64,000 nt of DNA from Corallium rubrum (GCA_964035015.1 OZ036002.1:11992199-12056198); one strand, 5' to 3'. Positions 30,898 to 41,465 are shown, counted from the stretch's first letter. The notes: generated from the letters alone by a model not told the origin. Made by a program: numbers and translations.

Positions 30898-31504
30898 CAC
30901 ATCTTAATGTTTTGCCCCTTTTTAACAAGCATAGTATTTCTCCTACAGCGCCAAACATGTAGATTTTCAAGTGGTCATAATTGACAGATAACTCATTATG
31001 CATGTGCGATATCAAGATGTTTAATTAGCATTATTAAATAAGCTGAAATATCTCAAAAACGAAGCAAGAAACAAAAAGCTGCAAAATATGTTACTTTGTG
31101 TCATTTTAAGTGTTCTATCAATTAGACAGACTTAATTTTTGCCTCATAGACACTTCAATTTATCTGAATTTATCGATGAAGATAACACAATGATTTCAAA
31201 TAAACAAATCTAGCAAGAATTAACTTCAAGCCTACAAAAAAATGTTGTAAACACACTTCTGATATATACTTATTATAAATCACGTTTTTTAACTTCCTCA
31301 TTACCGTTATTATCCGGCAACCGTGTTTTTTTATCCATGCTTTGAAGAAATTAATGCACGGCTAATAAAGCATAGCTGAGCGTTGCCATAACATAACAGG
31401 ATGTCAGATGGTACAATTTACCCAATCAGAACTCGCGAAATACGTCAGTGTACAAAAATTGAAGATTAAAAAAGTTACTAATCGAATGCACAATTTAAGC
31501 AAAC

Positions 31505-31596
31505 CTTGCAGCTGGCTCCCGTTCCATTTCGGTGACAATATTGTCACTGCATGAACCGCTTGATCCTTCGAGAGGGTTTAATTCAGGTTTACTTTC
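31505..31596 (-). CDS. Most upstream recognised exon of ZU5-ZU5-UPA-protease gene
   Basis: This 92-bp open exon follows acceptor GTTTTTATTCTAG and ends at donor GCAAG/GTTTGC. It starts in phase 0 and leaves two bases of an Arg codon that the ZU5 exon completes. It encodes a Ser/Glu-rich linker of 30 residues. A stop lies immediately upstream in frame, so at least one more exon is needed. An internal ATG (Met 24) in good context could be the start if the upstream exon is non-coding. I saw no convincing upstream exon between here and POLR2I at 40918. Confidence 0.7.
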
Positions 31597-32929
31597 CTAG
31601 AATAAAAACATCAAGAATTACGAAAAAGAATATTAACATTAACTAAAAGCTTGTATGATAGAAAATCGTGATTGCACCTGACGATGACCACTATTGGGCA
31701 TTAATACCAGTCACCATACCTCAGGGGAATCGGCAACATATTTACTGGGTGGCCCACAAACATGGAAGAGTGACACTAAACCCATTGACATAATATCAAT
31801 CGAAAACAATAGAAGATTCAAGGCAAAAATGTTTTACCGAAAACTTCCAATCAGTACTAAAACATAGGAAGAGAGAAAAGGGAGAGTGGTGCAAGCCAAG
31901 ATGGAGGTCACAAAATTCTCTGTTGGATATTTGTCTATAAAAGTGTTTTTGTTATTTTATGTTTGTATTGTTTTGTGACCACTAAACACTATTTACTGCT
32001 TTTTATGCACTCTGGTGCTTTTAACCCTGTAAGGTTATTTCTAGTGGTCATACAGTATTCCTAAAAATTCATTTAAATATACATGTACAGTTAATAGACT
32101 TTTCTCCCAATTAATTCCTTTCGGCATTTTTATAAAAAATTATTAATTTCTTTTACACTCGGAGGACACGAGGAAAAATTTCGGTCAAACAGAGGGACCT
32201 CAGAACCTTATTGAAAATTTGGTGAAATCGAAGGTTATGAAGAAATGTGGTAAGATTAGGTGTACTTAATCACACATACTGGATAAATTATTCTTTTGAT
32301 TGTAACTCCAAAGAATATTTATACAGTAAAGAAGGAATTATGAATATTTATTATTTAGATAAACTGAAATACTAGTATTTATTAAAAGAACCATTCTACT
32401 AGCAATTTTGTTAGGAACTATCTGAAAAAACTTTGAAAAAAATGTATATAGGTTAGAATATCTTCTTAGGGAATGTTAAGAATTAGCAAATTTTAAGCTG
32501 TAGAAAAAGGGGGATGTTAGTGGAAGTAATTAATAATTATCATGTATTATGCATGTGCTTTGTAATGTATGAATAGAGCCGTGGGTGCAAGTAGAGGCAG
32601 TTCCAATTAAAGTTAAGATCTTGAAAGTACAACATGGTGTCAGGTGTGGCCAAAAGATTTTGAACTACAAGGAAGACTAGTTGAAGAATTACGAGTCTGC
32701 TTCAGGAGTAGACGAAGAGATACAGCGTGAGTGGAAAATCAGTCACAACGCATCGCTCGTGGGCTACCGCATTTCACAGCTGTTGAAATGCGTTTGCCAT
32801 TGGGATGGAGTATATACACTATTGTAGACTACAGCAGAGGTGTAATGTTTGAAATAGGTTCGTAGACAATATATATATATATATATATATATAGTTATAT
32901 ATATATATATATATAAATTGGAAGGCAAT

Positions 32930-33045
32930 TGCTAGAAGTTCACAAGTTCGTTTTGAACATCGCATTTGATTGGATAATAGCAACTAAGTAGCCAATCAAA
33001 TGCGAAGTTCAAAACGAGCTTGAACTTCAAACATTTCCGTCAAAA
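32930..33045. mobile_element. Hairpin MITE (AAGTTCGTTTTGAAC family)
   Basis: AGTTCACAAGTTCGTTTTGAAC is matched in inverted form by GTTCAAAACGAGCTTGAACTT around a centre with GATTGG...CCAATC. A relative is at 53695-53855. Confidence 0.7.
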
Positions 33046-34460
33046 GGAACCTGACTGTAATTTATTTGGTAATATCAGTTTTAAATTAACCATTCACGAT
33101 GTTTAGTCAGGACAATTTATGTATTGACGTGATTGCTTGTACTGCTTTTCATTTCTATCGCTTTTAACTTTCTTGAATATTTACAATTTGTTATATTTTC
33201 TACAAAGATCAATTTTTTAAGCTCTTGTTAAAATGATGGAACGGAAGTGTCAAATTTCCCTAACAATAAGATTTACAGTAAAGATGATGTTCTATGTTGT
33301 TGGTGTGATGAGATCACTCATGATTTGCTGTATTTTTACAAATTCCTGACCTTTTCTGACATAACATTACACACAAACTATGATGTCATATACAGATTAT
33401 GATGTCATATACAGACTATGACGTCATAAAGCTACACTCAATTTTTTTGCTGGATCCACCCCTGTGTATGTATGCTTGTTTTGGGGAAGCCATGCATAAA
33501 TGCTTATTCAATGTAAGAGTTAGGATAATTGATAAAACTGTTAATTAATAGGCCTACAGAAAAATAGGATTGGGGGCATATACCTCAGACACATTTATTC
33601 CGAAGGGTTTGAATTTAATTAGAGACTTTTTGTAAATTTGATATTCTAATGAAATCTAGAACAAATAAAAGACCCACATGCACAAAAATGCCAAATCAGC
33701 ATTTTTGAAAGTCTCCATTTTCACCAAACTGGAGCTTATCCCAGTTATTTCATTTTCAGAACGCGCTAAGGTTTCCTTCGGCCCCGTAGCCCATGCCTGC
33801 GATACGCTAATGATATATACCGCATTATTCAAAATGGCTGAATATAAATGAGGGAACGCCGAACAAAGCAGAAATACAAGTCAGTCTGGTGTGCTCCCTT
33901 GCCCAAACCTATTATTAGCAGTTGCGGGTTATCCGATTGTGCGGGCCAGCGGGTAATACGCTGATTTATTTTTCCAAAAGTGACATTTTTGTTGCTGTAC
34001 AAGTGTACGGGTTATACACTGTGCTGGTTATCGCCCAGAAAATACGGTAAATGGCATACATTAGCTAAAATAGCTTGAACATCTAAAATAGTCTGTACAT
34101 ACACAGAAAGCTATTTAGAAGCATTTAGAAGCATGTCTAAATTAACACTGTGAAGTTAGCTGCCAGTTCCCCACTGCACCAATGTTTTAGCTCATTCAAA
34201 CCAGCTTTTTCACTATAACGGCTGGTGAACTGGCAGCTAACTTAACAGGGTTGTCTAATGTTCGCTTGAATCTAGCACTGTAGGTTATTTTGTACTTTTT
34301 AACAAACGCTTAATACTGTATGTGCATGCTGTTGCTGTGTTGCACTGTTTCGTGCATAGGCTATGCATGCCAAGCTGCACTGTTATGAGTAGCCCGAGTG
34401 AACACCTAAGCAAGTGTCTTGTTTCTTTTGAAATTGGGCCACAGGCTAATAATTAGCATT

Positions 34461-34562
34461 TATAGACCTGCAGCGAGGGGAATTCAATGAAATATTACCC
34501 CAGGGGATATACCATCCCAAGGGGTAATATTTCATCGAATTCCCCAAGCAAAAGGTCTATAA
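34461..34562. repeat. Palindromic MITE of about 100 bp
   Basis: TATAGACCTGCAGCGAGGGGAATTC pairs with GAATTCCCCAAGCAAAAGGTCTATA, with inner GAAATATTACCCC pairing with GGGGTAATATTTC. Confidence 0.8.
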
Positions 34563-35813
34563 ATTATATATTATACCAAAACATATTAATCTTGCCAAAA
34601 GAAGCTTAAATAATGTTAATAAAGTTTGCTTAGCTTAACTTTTGTCCACTTTTCATTGTCTGTTTGCATTCTGTTGATATTAAGTGTCAACTCAAGGCTT
34701 CTGGATGCACTGTTTGTTGCTTTCTTTGTATTCCCTGAATCCTTATTTTCTTGTAACCTAATAATCTTCTTGTCAACATCTGAATGTTCAGGCAAAACAT
34801 TTTCTTGTCTTGCCAAACTCCACTATTGTTGACAGCTTCGTGAATGTGCATGGCATTCACGCCTGGTACAGGAAGCATATTCCCTGCTGTGGTGGGGAAT
34901 ATTACTTTTGAGGGGTAATTCAATGATTAATCGACTGGTCACATGGTACGTATCAAGCTTTCTGACTGGACAATTTACAGTTGAGGTATAATATTACTGT
35001 ATATACCTTGCATAATAAATGACCTACTATATAAGTATATAATGAGGAATATCATCTATATTATAAATGAAGTAATTCAACTAAGGTACTTCCCTCACAT
35101 TAACTAACCTATACAAAGTGTGATTTGTTTTACTGCTCAAAAGAAAATTCAAAAGAAATCAATATTTATTCAGTATCTAGAAATCGGAGGAAGATTAGTC
35201 AAATTTAGCAAACTCCGAGGTCGATTCTCTCTTAAAATATTGATTCGTTTGAGAAGTTATGTCCAACACTGTCAGTGTTTTTATCTTCTGATGTCTATAA
35301 AATGCAGCCACGCTGGTTAAAAAAAACCCTGCTTGGCTGCATTTAAAAATCGGAGGAAGAACAGGACTCTTGTTGCCAGATACATTACTTTAAATCGGCG
35401 CTCTAATATGGCCCAAACCGTCCAAGTGTTTCAAACTTCATTCATATCAAATAGATCAAGAAGATGCAGTGTAAATTTATATAAAATAGCCATTCCAAAT
35501 TCCGACAAACTGCCTTTAAAACTGCTTATCTATAAACTTCCTCTCTTTCTACAAAAAGTGAAACAACGCTTATCCAGTGAAGACTTACAGTTTTATTATC
35601 AAATTTACCATCCCTCGCTGAAAACCACTCTAGCTTTCTTCTTTTGCAAACGGTATTAAAATGGCGATACTGATAGGCGATTGTCGTGCACGTGATCTTA
35701 ATATTCGCCTTATATGGTAACCTGCAAATGATAAAACCAATCAAGAATTGTTGAATTTTATTGTAACACTAACAACTTATTTTACGAATATTTTGGGCGT
35801 AAACTTTGTATCG

Positions 35814-35886
35814 GTTCTCGTAGTGTAGTGGTTATCACATCCGCTTTACACGCGGAAGGTCCCTGGTTCAAACCCAGGCGGGAACA
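35814..35886 (+). tRNA. tRNA-Val (anticodon TAC)
   Basis: The acceptor stem GTTCTCG pairs with CGGGAAC, the A box TAGTGTAGTGG is intact, the anticodon stem CCGCT/CGCGG-type loop shows TTACACG with anticodon TAC, and the B box is GGTTCAAACCC. There is no intron. It is followed by a T-rich Pol III terminator (TTTTT, about 35909). Confidence 0.93.
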
Positions 35887-36234
35887 TCTTTTTCTTGAAT
35901 TTTTTTTTCTACAAACCTACCAAATATATTTCTTTTTTTACACTCAAAAAAAGTTCGCCTTTGACAATTTTTGTTGTGTAAAACCGTTCACTTGAAACTT
36001 TGCGTACTTTTCAAACGTATTTTTGCCTTAAACATATCAAAGAAGTACATCGGCTGGAACACGTCGAGAAGACTGGGACTAGTTGATAGCATTGAGCTAA
36101 AACTAAATTTTAACTGTATAGATTGATATATTGTTTACTCTAAACATAAAATATTGCATTAAAGATTAAAGGAAATTGAGTAAAAGGAAATTTAGGGCTG
36201 AGCATTAAGAAAAAAAATAGAAAAAAATTCAAAA

Positions 36235-36307
36235 TGTTCCCGCCAGGGCTCGAACCTGGGACCTTCCGCGTGTTAAGCGGATGTGATAACCACTACACTA
36301 CGGGAAC
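36235..36307 (-). tRNA. tRNA-Val (anticodon AAC)
   Basis: On the minus strand, acceptor GTTCCCG pairs with CGGGAAC, with TAGTGTAGTGGTTATC in the D arm, anticodon loop CTTAACACG (anticodon AAC) and B box GGTTCGAGCCC. A T-run follows, read from the A-rich plus sequence at 36210-36230. Confidence 0.95.
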
Positions 36308-36674
36308 TTGCACATGAACTCGACATAAATATGTGGTATAAAATATTTTGAGAACTGTTGAAACACACTGGCAAAAGGATATATTCCATCGAAAAACGTT
36401 TTCGATCACTATTTTCAGAACGATATGCGATATTTTTATTTTTTAAAAGTCCTATTTATATAGAACTTCAGACAATTTTCCGTTTCGTTAAAATCTTTGT
36501 TAAACACACTATAGGCTAGTAAGCTTACTTCACTCGCTATTAGATACTTTTGTAAATGTAGGTTCACGTTTGAGCCTTTAACATCAGGCAAATTGCGTCA
36601 AAAAATATAAACTCACATTCCACTCACTACTCCAAGTGTTATTTCCAACATTTTCACCCCAATTAAACGTTCGG

Positions 36675-36747
36675 GTTCTTGTAGTGTAGTGGTTATCACG
36701 TCCGCCTCACACGCGGAAGGTCCCAGGTTCGAGCCCTGGCAAGAACA
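36675..36747 (+). tRNA. tRNA-Val (anticodon CAC)
   Basis: Acceptor GTTCTTG pairs with CAAGAAC, the D arm is TAGTGTAGTGGTTATC, the anticodon loop CCTCACACG shows anticodon CAC, and the B box is GGTTCGAGCCC. A T-rich terminator follows at 36768-36778. Confidence 0.95.
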
Positions 36748-37050
36748 TTTTCTTCTTTTTTCTCTGTAATTTTTTTTTACTGAAGTGCAACAACACTGAT
36801 TTTTTACACACACACCAAACGAAGTTAAAACATAACTTTTATCAACGAACTGACTTACAATATACACGACAAATGACTAAATAGAAAGATTTTACTAAAC
36901 GACGGATGCGAATAAAATGGATGGCCTGGAAACAAGTAATCTGTACGATCGACGGTCACGGGACGTTTGGTCAGTGGTACACAAGTAAGATCTTTCATCC
37001 CTGATACAACGCTCATTTTGATTACTGTTGCATCGTTTGCCGTTTGGGAT

Positions 37051-37217
37051 AATAGACCTTTCCGCATGAAGTCCGTGGAAACGCGTTGAGTGATGTTATT
37101 GGCTCTCGCAAATTAAAACTTCGGACATCCAAAACGTCGGACAAACATTGGACATTAGCCAATCAGATTTGTCAAAAAGATCATGTGATCCATTCACTTC
37201 ATGCGGAATGGTCTATT
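37051..37217. mobile_element. MITE with AATAGACCTTTCCGC ends (copy 1)
   Basis: Ends AATAGACCTTTCCGCATGAAG and the inverse enclose a GACATCCAAAAC...GACAAACATTGGACATTAGCC core. A closely related copy lies at 54744-54910. Confidence 0.85.
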
Positions 37218-37225
37218 GTAACAAA

Positions 37226-37550
37226 ACTCTCGCTGATAAGCTTCAAAAATTACAAAATCGTGCAGCCAGGGTATTAACATTTTCTATTTATGGCACTAAT
37301 GCTGATTTTCTTTTTAAGAAACTTGGCTGGAGGAAACTTGACTCCCAGCCCAAATTATATGGGCTCGCTCCCGATTATTTGCGTCCCATGTTCATGGACC
37401 GCACCGAGAGCAAACTAGCTATTCCTAAGCCCCGTACTAACTGCCTAAAAAAAGCTTTGGTTATAGTGGTACGGTGCTATAGCTATGAAATAGCCTTCTT
37501 CATCTAGTTGCGGAAGGCAAACGCTCTGGGTGAATTAAATCAGACTGCAC
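37226..37550 (+). pseudogene. Non-LTR retrotransposon RT C-terminal fragment
   Basis: The frame reads LADKLQKLQNRAARVLTF, then FLFKKLGWRKLDSQ, then GLAPDYLRPMF and AIPKPRTNCLKK, the conserved region after the RT domain of CR1/Rex-like LINEs. An internal deletion (after LDSQ) and later stops (SFGYSGTVL then stop) show a dead 5'-truncated copy. Confidence 0.8.
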
Positions 37551-37571
37551 TTAAATTCCTGTCGTGCCGTT

Positions 37572-37606
37572 CCTCGCCTCGCCTCGCCTCGCCTCGCCTC
37601 GCCTCG
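37572..37606. repeat. (CGCCT)n microsatellite
   Basis: Seven copies of CGCCT just after the LINE fragment, the type of short tandem tail often left by non-LTR elements. Confidence 0.9.
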
Positions 37607-38270
37607 CCGACCAAAGTTGAAAATGCTGTTTTTCGACCCACATTTGGACAGAATAAGTCATAATCAAAACCAAGCAATGAATACAAAAAGGTTGACACCG
37701 TTTTGCTGGAAATTTATCTCGGAATCGACCTTCGAAAAATTTTTTGAGCAAAATGAAACGCTGTGTTCTTAAGTCGTCCCGAGTGAAGCCCTCTAGTTTT
37801 TCTTGAAAACTTTGCAACTATTATTGGCTTGCGTTTATCGCAAAATCAAATACAATATTGTATTCTACAAATGAATAGCTTTCTAACAATATCTAGTTTA
37901 TTTTTGTGGCAAAAGTTCTGACGAATTGAGAGCGCTTTACTGAATGACCCTGTAAACCTCAACACCAAGACTGTTTTTCTTTCTTTTTTTTGAGCAGATT
38001 TAAATTTTGTCACACGTGAAGTGGGAGGAGCTATCCCTTTTATACTGGAACCTCGTGCTTAATTTTATACTTGAAGAGCTTCAGATCTAGAAAAATTGTG
38101 TTTATTGTAAGCGATAAGCAGTGTAAGAAATCATGAAAATTTTTCTCATGTTTCTTTGAGGATGATTCTGTAATATAATTGAAACACTGCACTTCCTCAC
38201 GGAATAGCGTTAAGTTGTCGCGAATATCTCGTGCACTTAAGTTAGATAAAACTCACCTTCAATCCCTGTG

Positions 38271-38330
38271 CGGCTCGATAGCTCAACAGGTAGAGCGGCG
38301 GACCGGAATTCCGCAGACTAGTTCCTAGTC
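38271..38330 (+). repeat. tRNA-derived SINE head
   Basis: GGCTCGATAGCTCAACAGGT AGAGC is a tRNA 5' half with a recognisable A box, but no matching 3' half with a B box follows. It is best read as a SINE or tRNA pseudogene fragment. Confidence 0.5.
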
Positions 38331-38559
38331 CTCTTTTCTCTCGAACTTAGTTTGGTGACGTCACAGAAAAAGAGGCCTGGGAACCAGGATGGGAATCCCG
38401 AAGGTATTCCAGAAGAGAATCCAGATCGCTCCATTTGTTTAGATCATTCTGGATACACAATTTTATTTACCTAGCTCACTTGACCATTAAAATTTCCCAA
38501 ATTTAAGAAAATTCAACATTTGTTGTACAAAACAAATTTAATTTTTTTGTGTGTTTAAA

Positions 38560-38612
38560 CAACAGTATTATATCTTATTAGATGTTTTGGTGTGTAGTAT
38601 CGCTGTATATTC

Positions 38613-38643
<31 letters not shown>

Positions 38644-38955
38644 CAGGGCGAGTCAAAATACAAACAGCGAGTTTTATTATACAACTGCTCTGATCAACAA
38701 TTTTTTATGGAAAAAGAAAACTCTAAAAAAGCCAGAGAAGTAGCGTGACTTGCACCAAGGACAAAACCAGGAAAAATAATTAGCATACATGAAGTAGTTC
38801 CCAAGTGATAAATTTGATTGGCTAACAAAATCTGTCAAACCGGTTTTCTACAAGTTTTCTACTATCCAAATAACTAACTATCCAAATATCGCTGTATATT
38901 TGTACTCATTTTTAGCGTTATTTGGACAGTTTTTAATGCAATTGTATAATAAAAT
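38560..38955. repeat. Dispersed repeat, copy of the element at 45219-45958
   Basis: Begins ATCTTATTAGATGTTTTGG and contains GAGCCCACAGGGCGAGTCAA. The same order of blocks through GTTATTTGGACAGTTTTTAA occurs at 45225-45608. Confidence 0.75.
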
Positions 38956-39145
38956 ACTTTAGATGCACAAAAGACGTCACCGCGTGTAAAGAACAACATG
39001 TCACATCACTCGGCTGCGTCTTGTATACTTTTTTCGTTCTTTACACGCTGTGAAGTCTTCTTTGCATCTATTACAGTACAGACACACGAAAACAATATGG
39101 TACTTGCTGTTGTTAGTACTTGTACAAGCTGTCGTTAGATGTTAC

Positions 39146-39509
39146 AATCAAACCGGTGTTCTCTTGCGAGCTACACTGCAATATTCCCACGCAACATTGC
39201 AATGCTGACTGACAAGTTTTGGTGAGCAATTTGCAAACGTTCCGGGAATATTTATTTCCAAAATTCAACATTTCTTTACTTAATTAAACTACCACTTACA
39301 TGGCTGAAAATACTATCTACCCATCAACAGTAATATTTTAAACATAAATTTGTATATTTACTCAAAAGAAAGACGAACCTTTAAAGGAATCTACTGAGGA
39401 ATCTTCACGAGACGTTCGCAAGTTGCTCAAGCCAAATTGACAATCAACATTGCAATGTTGCGGTGCAATATTGTAAAGTAGCTTGCAAGAGAACATCCGG
39501 TTTGACTGC
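39146..39509. mobile_element. Foldback MITE (CAAACCGGTGTTCTCTTGC family, copy 1)
   Basis: CAATCAAACCGGTGTTCTCT and AGAGAACATCCGGTTTGACTG are inverted, with inner ATTGCAATGT motifs. The second copy is at 62821-63396. Confidence 0.8.
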
Positions 39510-39512
39510 AAA

Positions 39513-40094
39513 ACCATGGATTGTAAAAGGACTGGATAGGAAACTAATAGTCATGTGGGGTGTTTTGAGCTTTTTGATTTGTTAAATCGCATTCACTCAG
39601 TTTGCAAAGTTGGTGAAACCAAGTTGCAAATTGTGATGTCACGAATACTTGTTTTACTGAGGTTTTTAAGTGAACTTACTTTTCTTCAAATTCTTCATGT
39701 TCTCACATTCAGATGACTATGTTGACGTTTCAAATGATTTTATCGCCTTACAAACCTGCCTAAGCTACAATCGAGTGTTCGAGGTAAACGTTGTTGATCT
39801 TTGTTTTGATGTTTCCTGTGTTGTTTTGAAGAAACTGGCGTCCCAAAATAGTACTTTGTTTTGCTCGGAATTTGGGATGCATATTTTAACTATAGTAAAC
39901 CTTGATATTTTCTTTTAAAATGAGTAATAATAGACGGGAATTTTAGTAATAATAGACGGGAATTTGCGGATTTGTCGTATTTACAGGCAGTTCGATTTTC
40001 ATTTTAAGTTGTATTAATCCTAAACGTTTAATGTACTAGGTTGTTAGGCTCACGCCATCAAACTTCCTATCCAGTCTTTTACAATATCCATGGT
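39513..40094. mobile_element. Non-autonomous element with CCATGGATTGTAAAAGG ends
   Basis: CCATGGATTGTAAAAGGACTGG on the left is matched by CCAGTCTTTTACAATATCCATGG on the right, about 30 bp of inverted repeat directly abutting the previous MITE. Confidence 0.75.
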
Positions 40095-40099
40095 AAAAC

Positions 40100-40318
40100 T
40101 CAGCAAACTTCGCGATGCTAACCAGACGCTCTAACTATTAAACCACTAAAATTCAGATGGCAAACCAGGTATTTAATGTTGGTATTTATACCTGAGAACG
40201 AGTTGGACCGTACGTGTGTCAGAAGTACTTGTTGTCAAAAAGAATGAGCTGTCGCTTTGTGTCAGTTTTCAGTAGAGTACTTTTCTGAGTTTTGACATAT
40301 ATAACCACAGCTTGTACA
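40100..40318 (-). repeat. Diverged copy of the tRNA-like repeat at 60288-60545
   Basis: GATGCTAACCAGACGCTCTAAC is the decayed inverse of the tRNA-like A-box and anticodon half. AAGTACTTGTTG and ACAGCTTGTACAG follow as in the copy at 60430-60525. Confidence 0.55.
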
Positions 40319-40328
40319 GTAAGAACTA

Positions 40329-40783
40329 AGGGACTGTTTACATGAATCTATGAGTCTATTGCAAAATGGGTTTGTTTTTGAGTCTCACTTTCAGCTTTCA
40401 TCGAGTTTCAGCTCTCCACAATCTTTCGTGAGCCGTTCGCTCAATCCGTGTTTACATGGGAATTTAGTTCCAGATTGAAGTCCGCGGGAAATCTGAAATC
40501 TATAAATGTTAGAAAACACGCGTGCGTTGTTCGTTCTAGCCCTTCAGGTCACATTTTTCATGCCGGGATGATATCTCGCTCCGCCTTTACATGAATCCGG
40601 AACGAAATTCCAATCCAGAATGTGATTTCAATCCGGAATGAGAACCGGATTGAACTCAATCTGGAATGAGCTAAATCTCAATCCGGGTTCATGTAAACAG
40701 ATAAAGGGGTTTGAACGGAAGCGGAATGAGTTCAATCCAGATTGAAACTCAATCCAGATTCATGTACACTAAACAGCCCCTTA
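40329..40783. mobile_element. Non-autonomous element with TAAGGGRCTGTTTA ends
   Basis: TAAGGGACTGTTTACATGAA and TTCATGTACACTAAACAGCCCCTTA are inverted, and the interior has many degenerate CAATCCGGAATGAG copies. The terminal motif is shared with 44821-46074. Confidence 0.7.
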
Positions 40784-40917
40784 CAAAAATCTTAAAAAAC
40801 TGCATTGATTCCAGGTCTTCAAAATAAAAGGATATTGATCATATTGGATAACAAAATCTGATCTTCAGAGTAGATTTTTTTCTTCGGTTGTTCATGGTAG
40901 TCTGTTATGCCCATCTT

Positions 40918-40977
40918 TTACTCTGTCCAACGGTAGCCACAATCCACCCCAATACATACATAGTATAGCCTCATTTG
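40918..40977 (-). CDS. POLR2I: RNA polymerase II subunit RPB9, exon 6 (last)
   Basis: Exon 6 follows acceptor TGTAATTACAG in phase 0 and ends at TAA (40918-40920). It encodes QMRLYYVC...CGYRWTE, residues 111-129, with Cys 118 and Cys 123 completing the second zinc ribbon. The end LYYVC....CG.RWTE is the invariant C-terminus of RPB9. Confidence 0.95.
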   Translation of the reverse strand, partial: QMRLYYVCIGVDCGYRWTE

Positions 40978-41089
40978 CTGTAATTACAAAGGAAACAAAC
41001 AATTTAACATAACAAATAAATTCCCCCAGCGCATCTTGGTGCGTAAGGAGTCAGATACAGTTCTACGCTAGCTGTTTACAAAAACTTAC

Positions 41090-41141
41090 ATCAGCTTTAC
41101 TTGACTGAGATTGAAAGAACACGGCTTCTCCACAGCCACAT
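41090..41141 (-). CDS. POLR2I: RNA polymerase II subunit RPB9, exon 5
   Basis: A 52-bp exon between acceptor TTTTTCTTGGCAG and donor GTAAGTTT. It encodes the RCGCGEAVFFQSQSSKAD segment, residues 93-110; Cys 94 is a ligand of the second zinc ribbon. Phases fit exons 4 and 6. The family usually reads KCGHKEAVFFQ, so several positions here differ conservatively. Confidence 0.93.
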
Positions 41142-41344
41142 CTGCCAAGAAAAAGATATATCTAACTTGATAATCTACTATTATTAAATTGCAGGGAATA
41201 ATTATTGTGGGACTTTTTTTAGATTTAATAACTTTATTGACTATATAGCAACTGGTGGTCAAACAGGGCGAAATGCCCCAATTGAACATGACTACCATGA
41301 TGTAGGTGTTGATTTTACGGAGGGACAACTCTACTCACATTATT

Positions 41345-41465
41345 AGTGTTCCAAGCTCGACAACGGGGTCATTCCCAAGCGGTCACCCATCCAAGTATTA
41401 ACCTCGTCTAACCGGGCTTAACTTTTGGTGAGAGACAGCTAACAGCACACGCCACCCATGCTACT
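41345..41465 (-). repeat. 5S rRNA-derived SINE fragment
   Basis: Read on the minus strand, TTAATACTTGGATGGGTGACC then GCTTGGGAATGACC parallels the internal promoter and 3' part of 5S rRNA (GTTAGTACTTGGATGGGAGACCGCCTGGGAATACC). The rest differs, so it is a SINE3-like repeat. A second copy lies at 54590-54712. Confidence 0.72.

Larger units (their letters stand above)
28637..30932. mobile_element. Foldback element whose ends are large 21-bp tandem arrays
   Basis: TGCTTGTTAAAAAGGG and its inverse bound the element. The left array (about 28672-28890) has about 10 copies and the right array (29845-30897) about 50 inverted copies of a 21-bp unit containing TATTTATGTCAAGATTCATA. Between them lies a captured gene fragment. 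Confidence 0.85.
23896..31154. mobile_element. 7.3-kb composite bounded by AGTGCCTATGA-type inverted ends
   Basis: The left end AGTGCCTATGAAGCAAAACT follows TTAA (23892-23895). The right end TTGCCTCATAGACACT is followed by TCAA, probably a decayed TTAA. Inner blocks (TTGCTTCGTTTTTGAGATATTTT and its inverse near 31050) extend the arms to about 130 bp. Everything between was inserted stepwise into this one foldback element. Confidence 0.7.
31597..35813. other. Region between protease gene and tRNA cluster
   Basis: No confident exon was seen. It holds an AT microsatellite (32869-32914), two hairpin MITEs, a foldback around 34153-34245 (GTTAGCTGCCAGTTC and its inverse) and a direct repeat near 33375-33425 (GATGTCATATACAGA). 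The first exon and promoter of the protease gene should lie here or in the region up to 40900. A minus-strand frame at 34616-34840 after a possible acceptor (CAACAATAG) was too weak to call. Confidence 0.4.

Noticed and set aside
29709..31015. Three long minus-strand open frames of 385-422 residues
   Set aside because: They are one 21-bp minisatellite read in three frames, with no gene-like composition.
38271..38330. Functional tRNA gene
   Set aside because: Only the 5' half with an A box is present, and no B box or acceptor partner follows.
39680..39702. Microexon ending AAGAAAA/GTAAGT on the minus strand
   Set aside because: The donor is good, but the acceptor is poor, the phase does not fit either gene, and it lies in a repeat.
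41086..41328. 80-residue minus open frame ending LADVAVEKPCSF
   Set aside because: The true coding part is RPB9 exon 5 in another frame. The longer frame crosses the intron boundary.
41345..41465. Functional 5S rRNA gene
   Set aside because: Only about half of the 5S sequence is recognisable and it is joined to SINE sequence.
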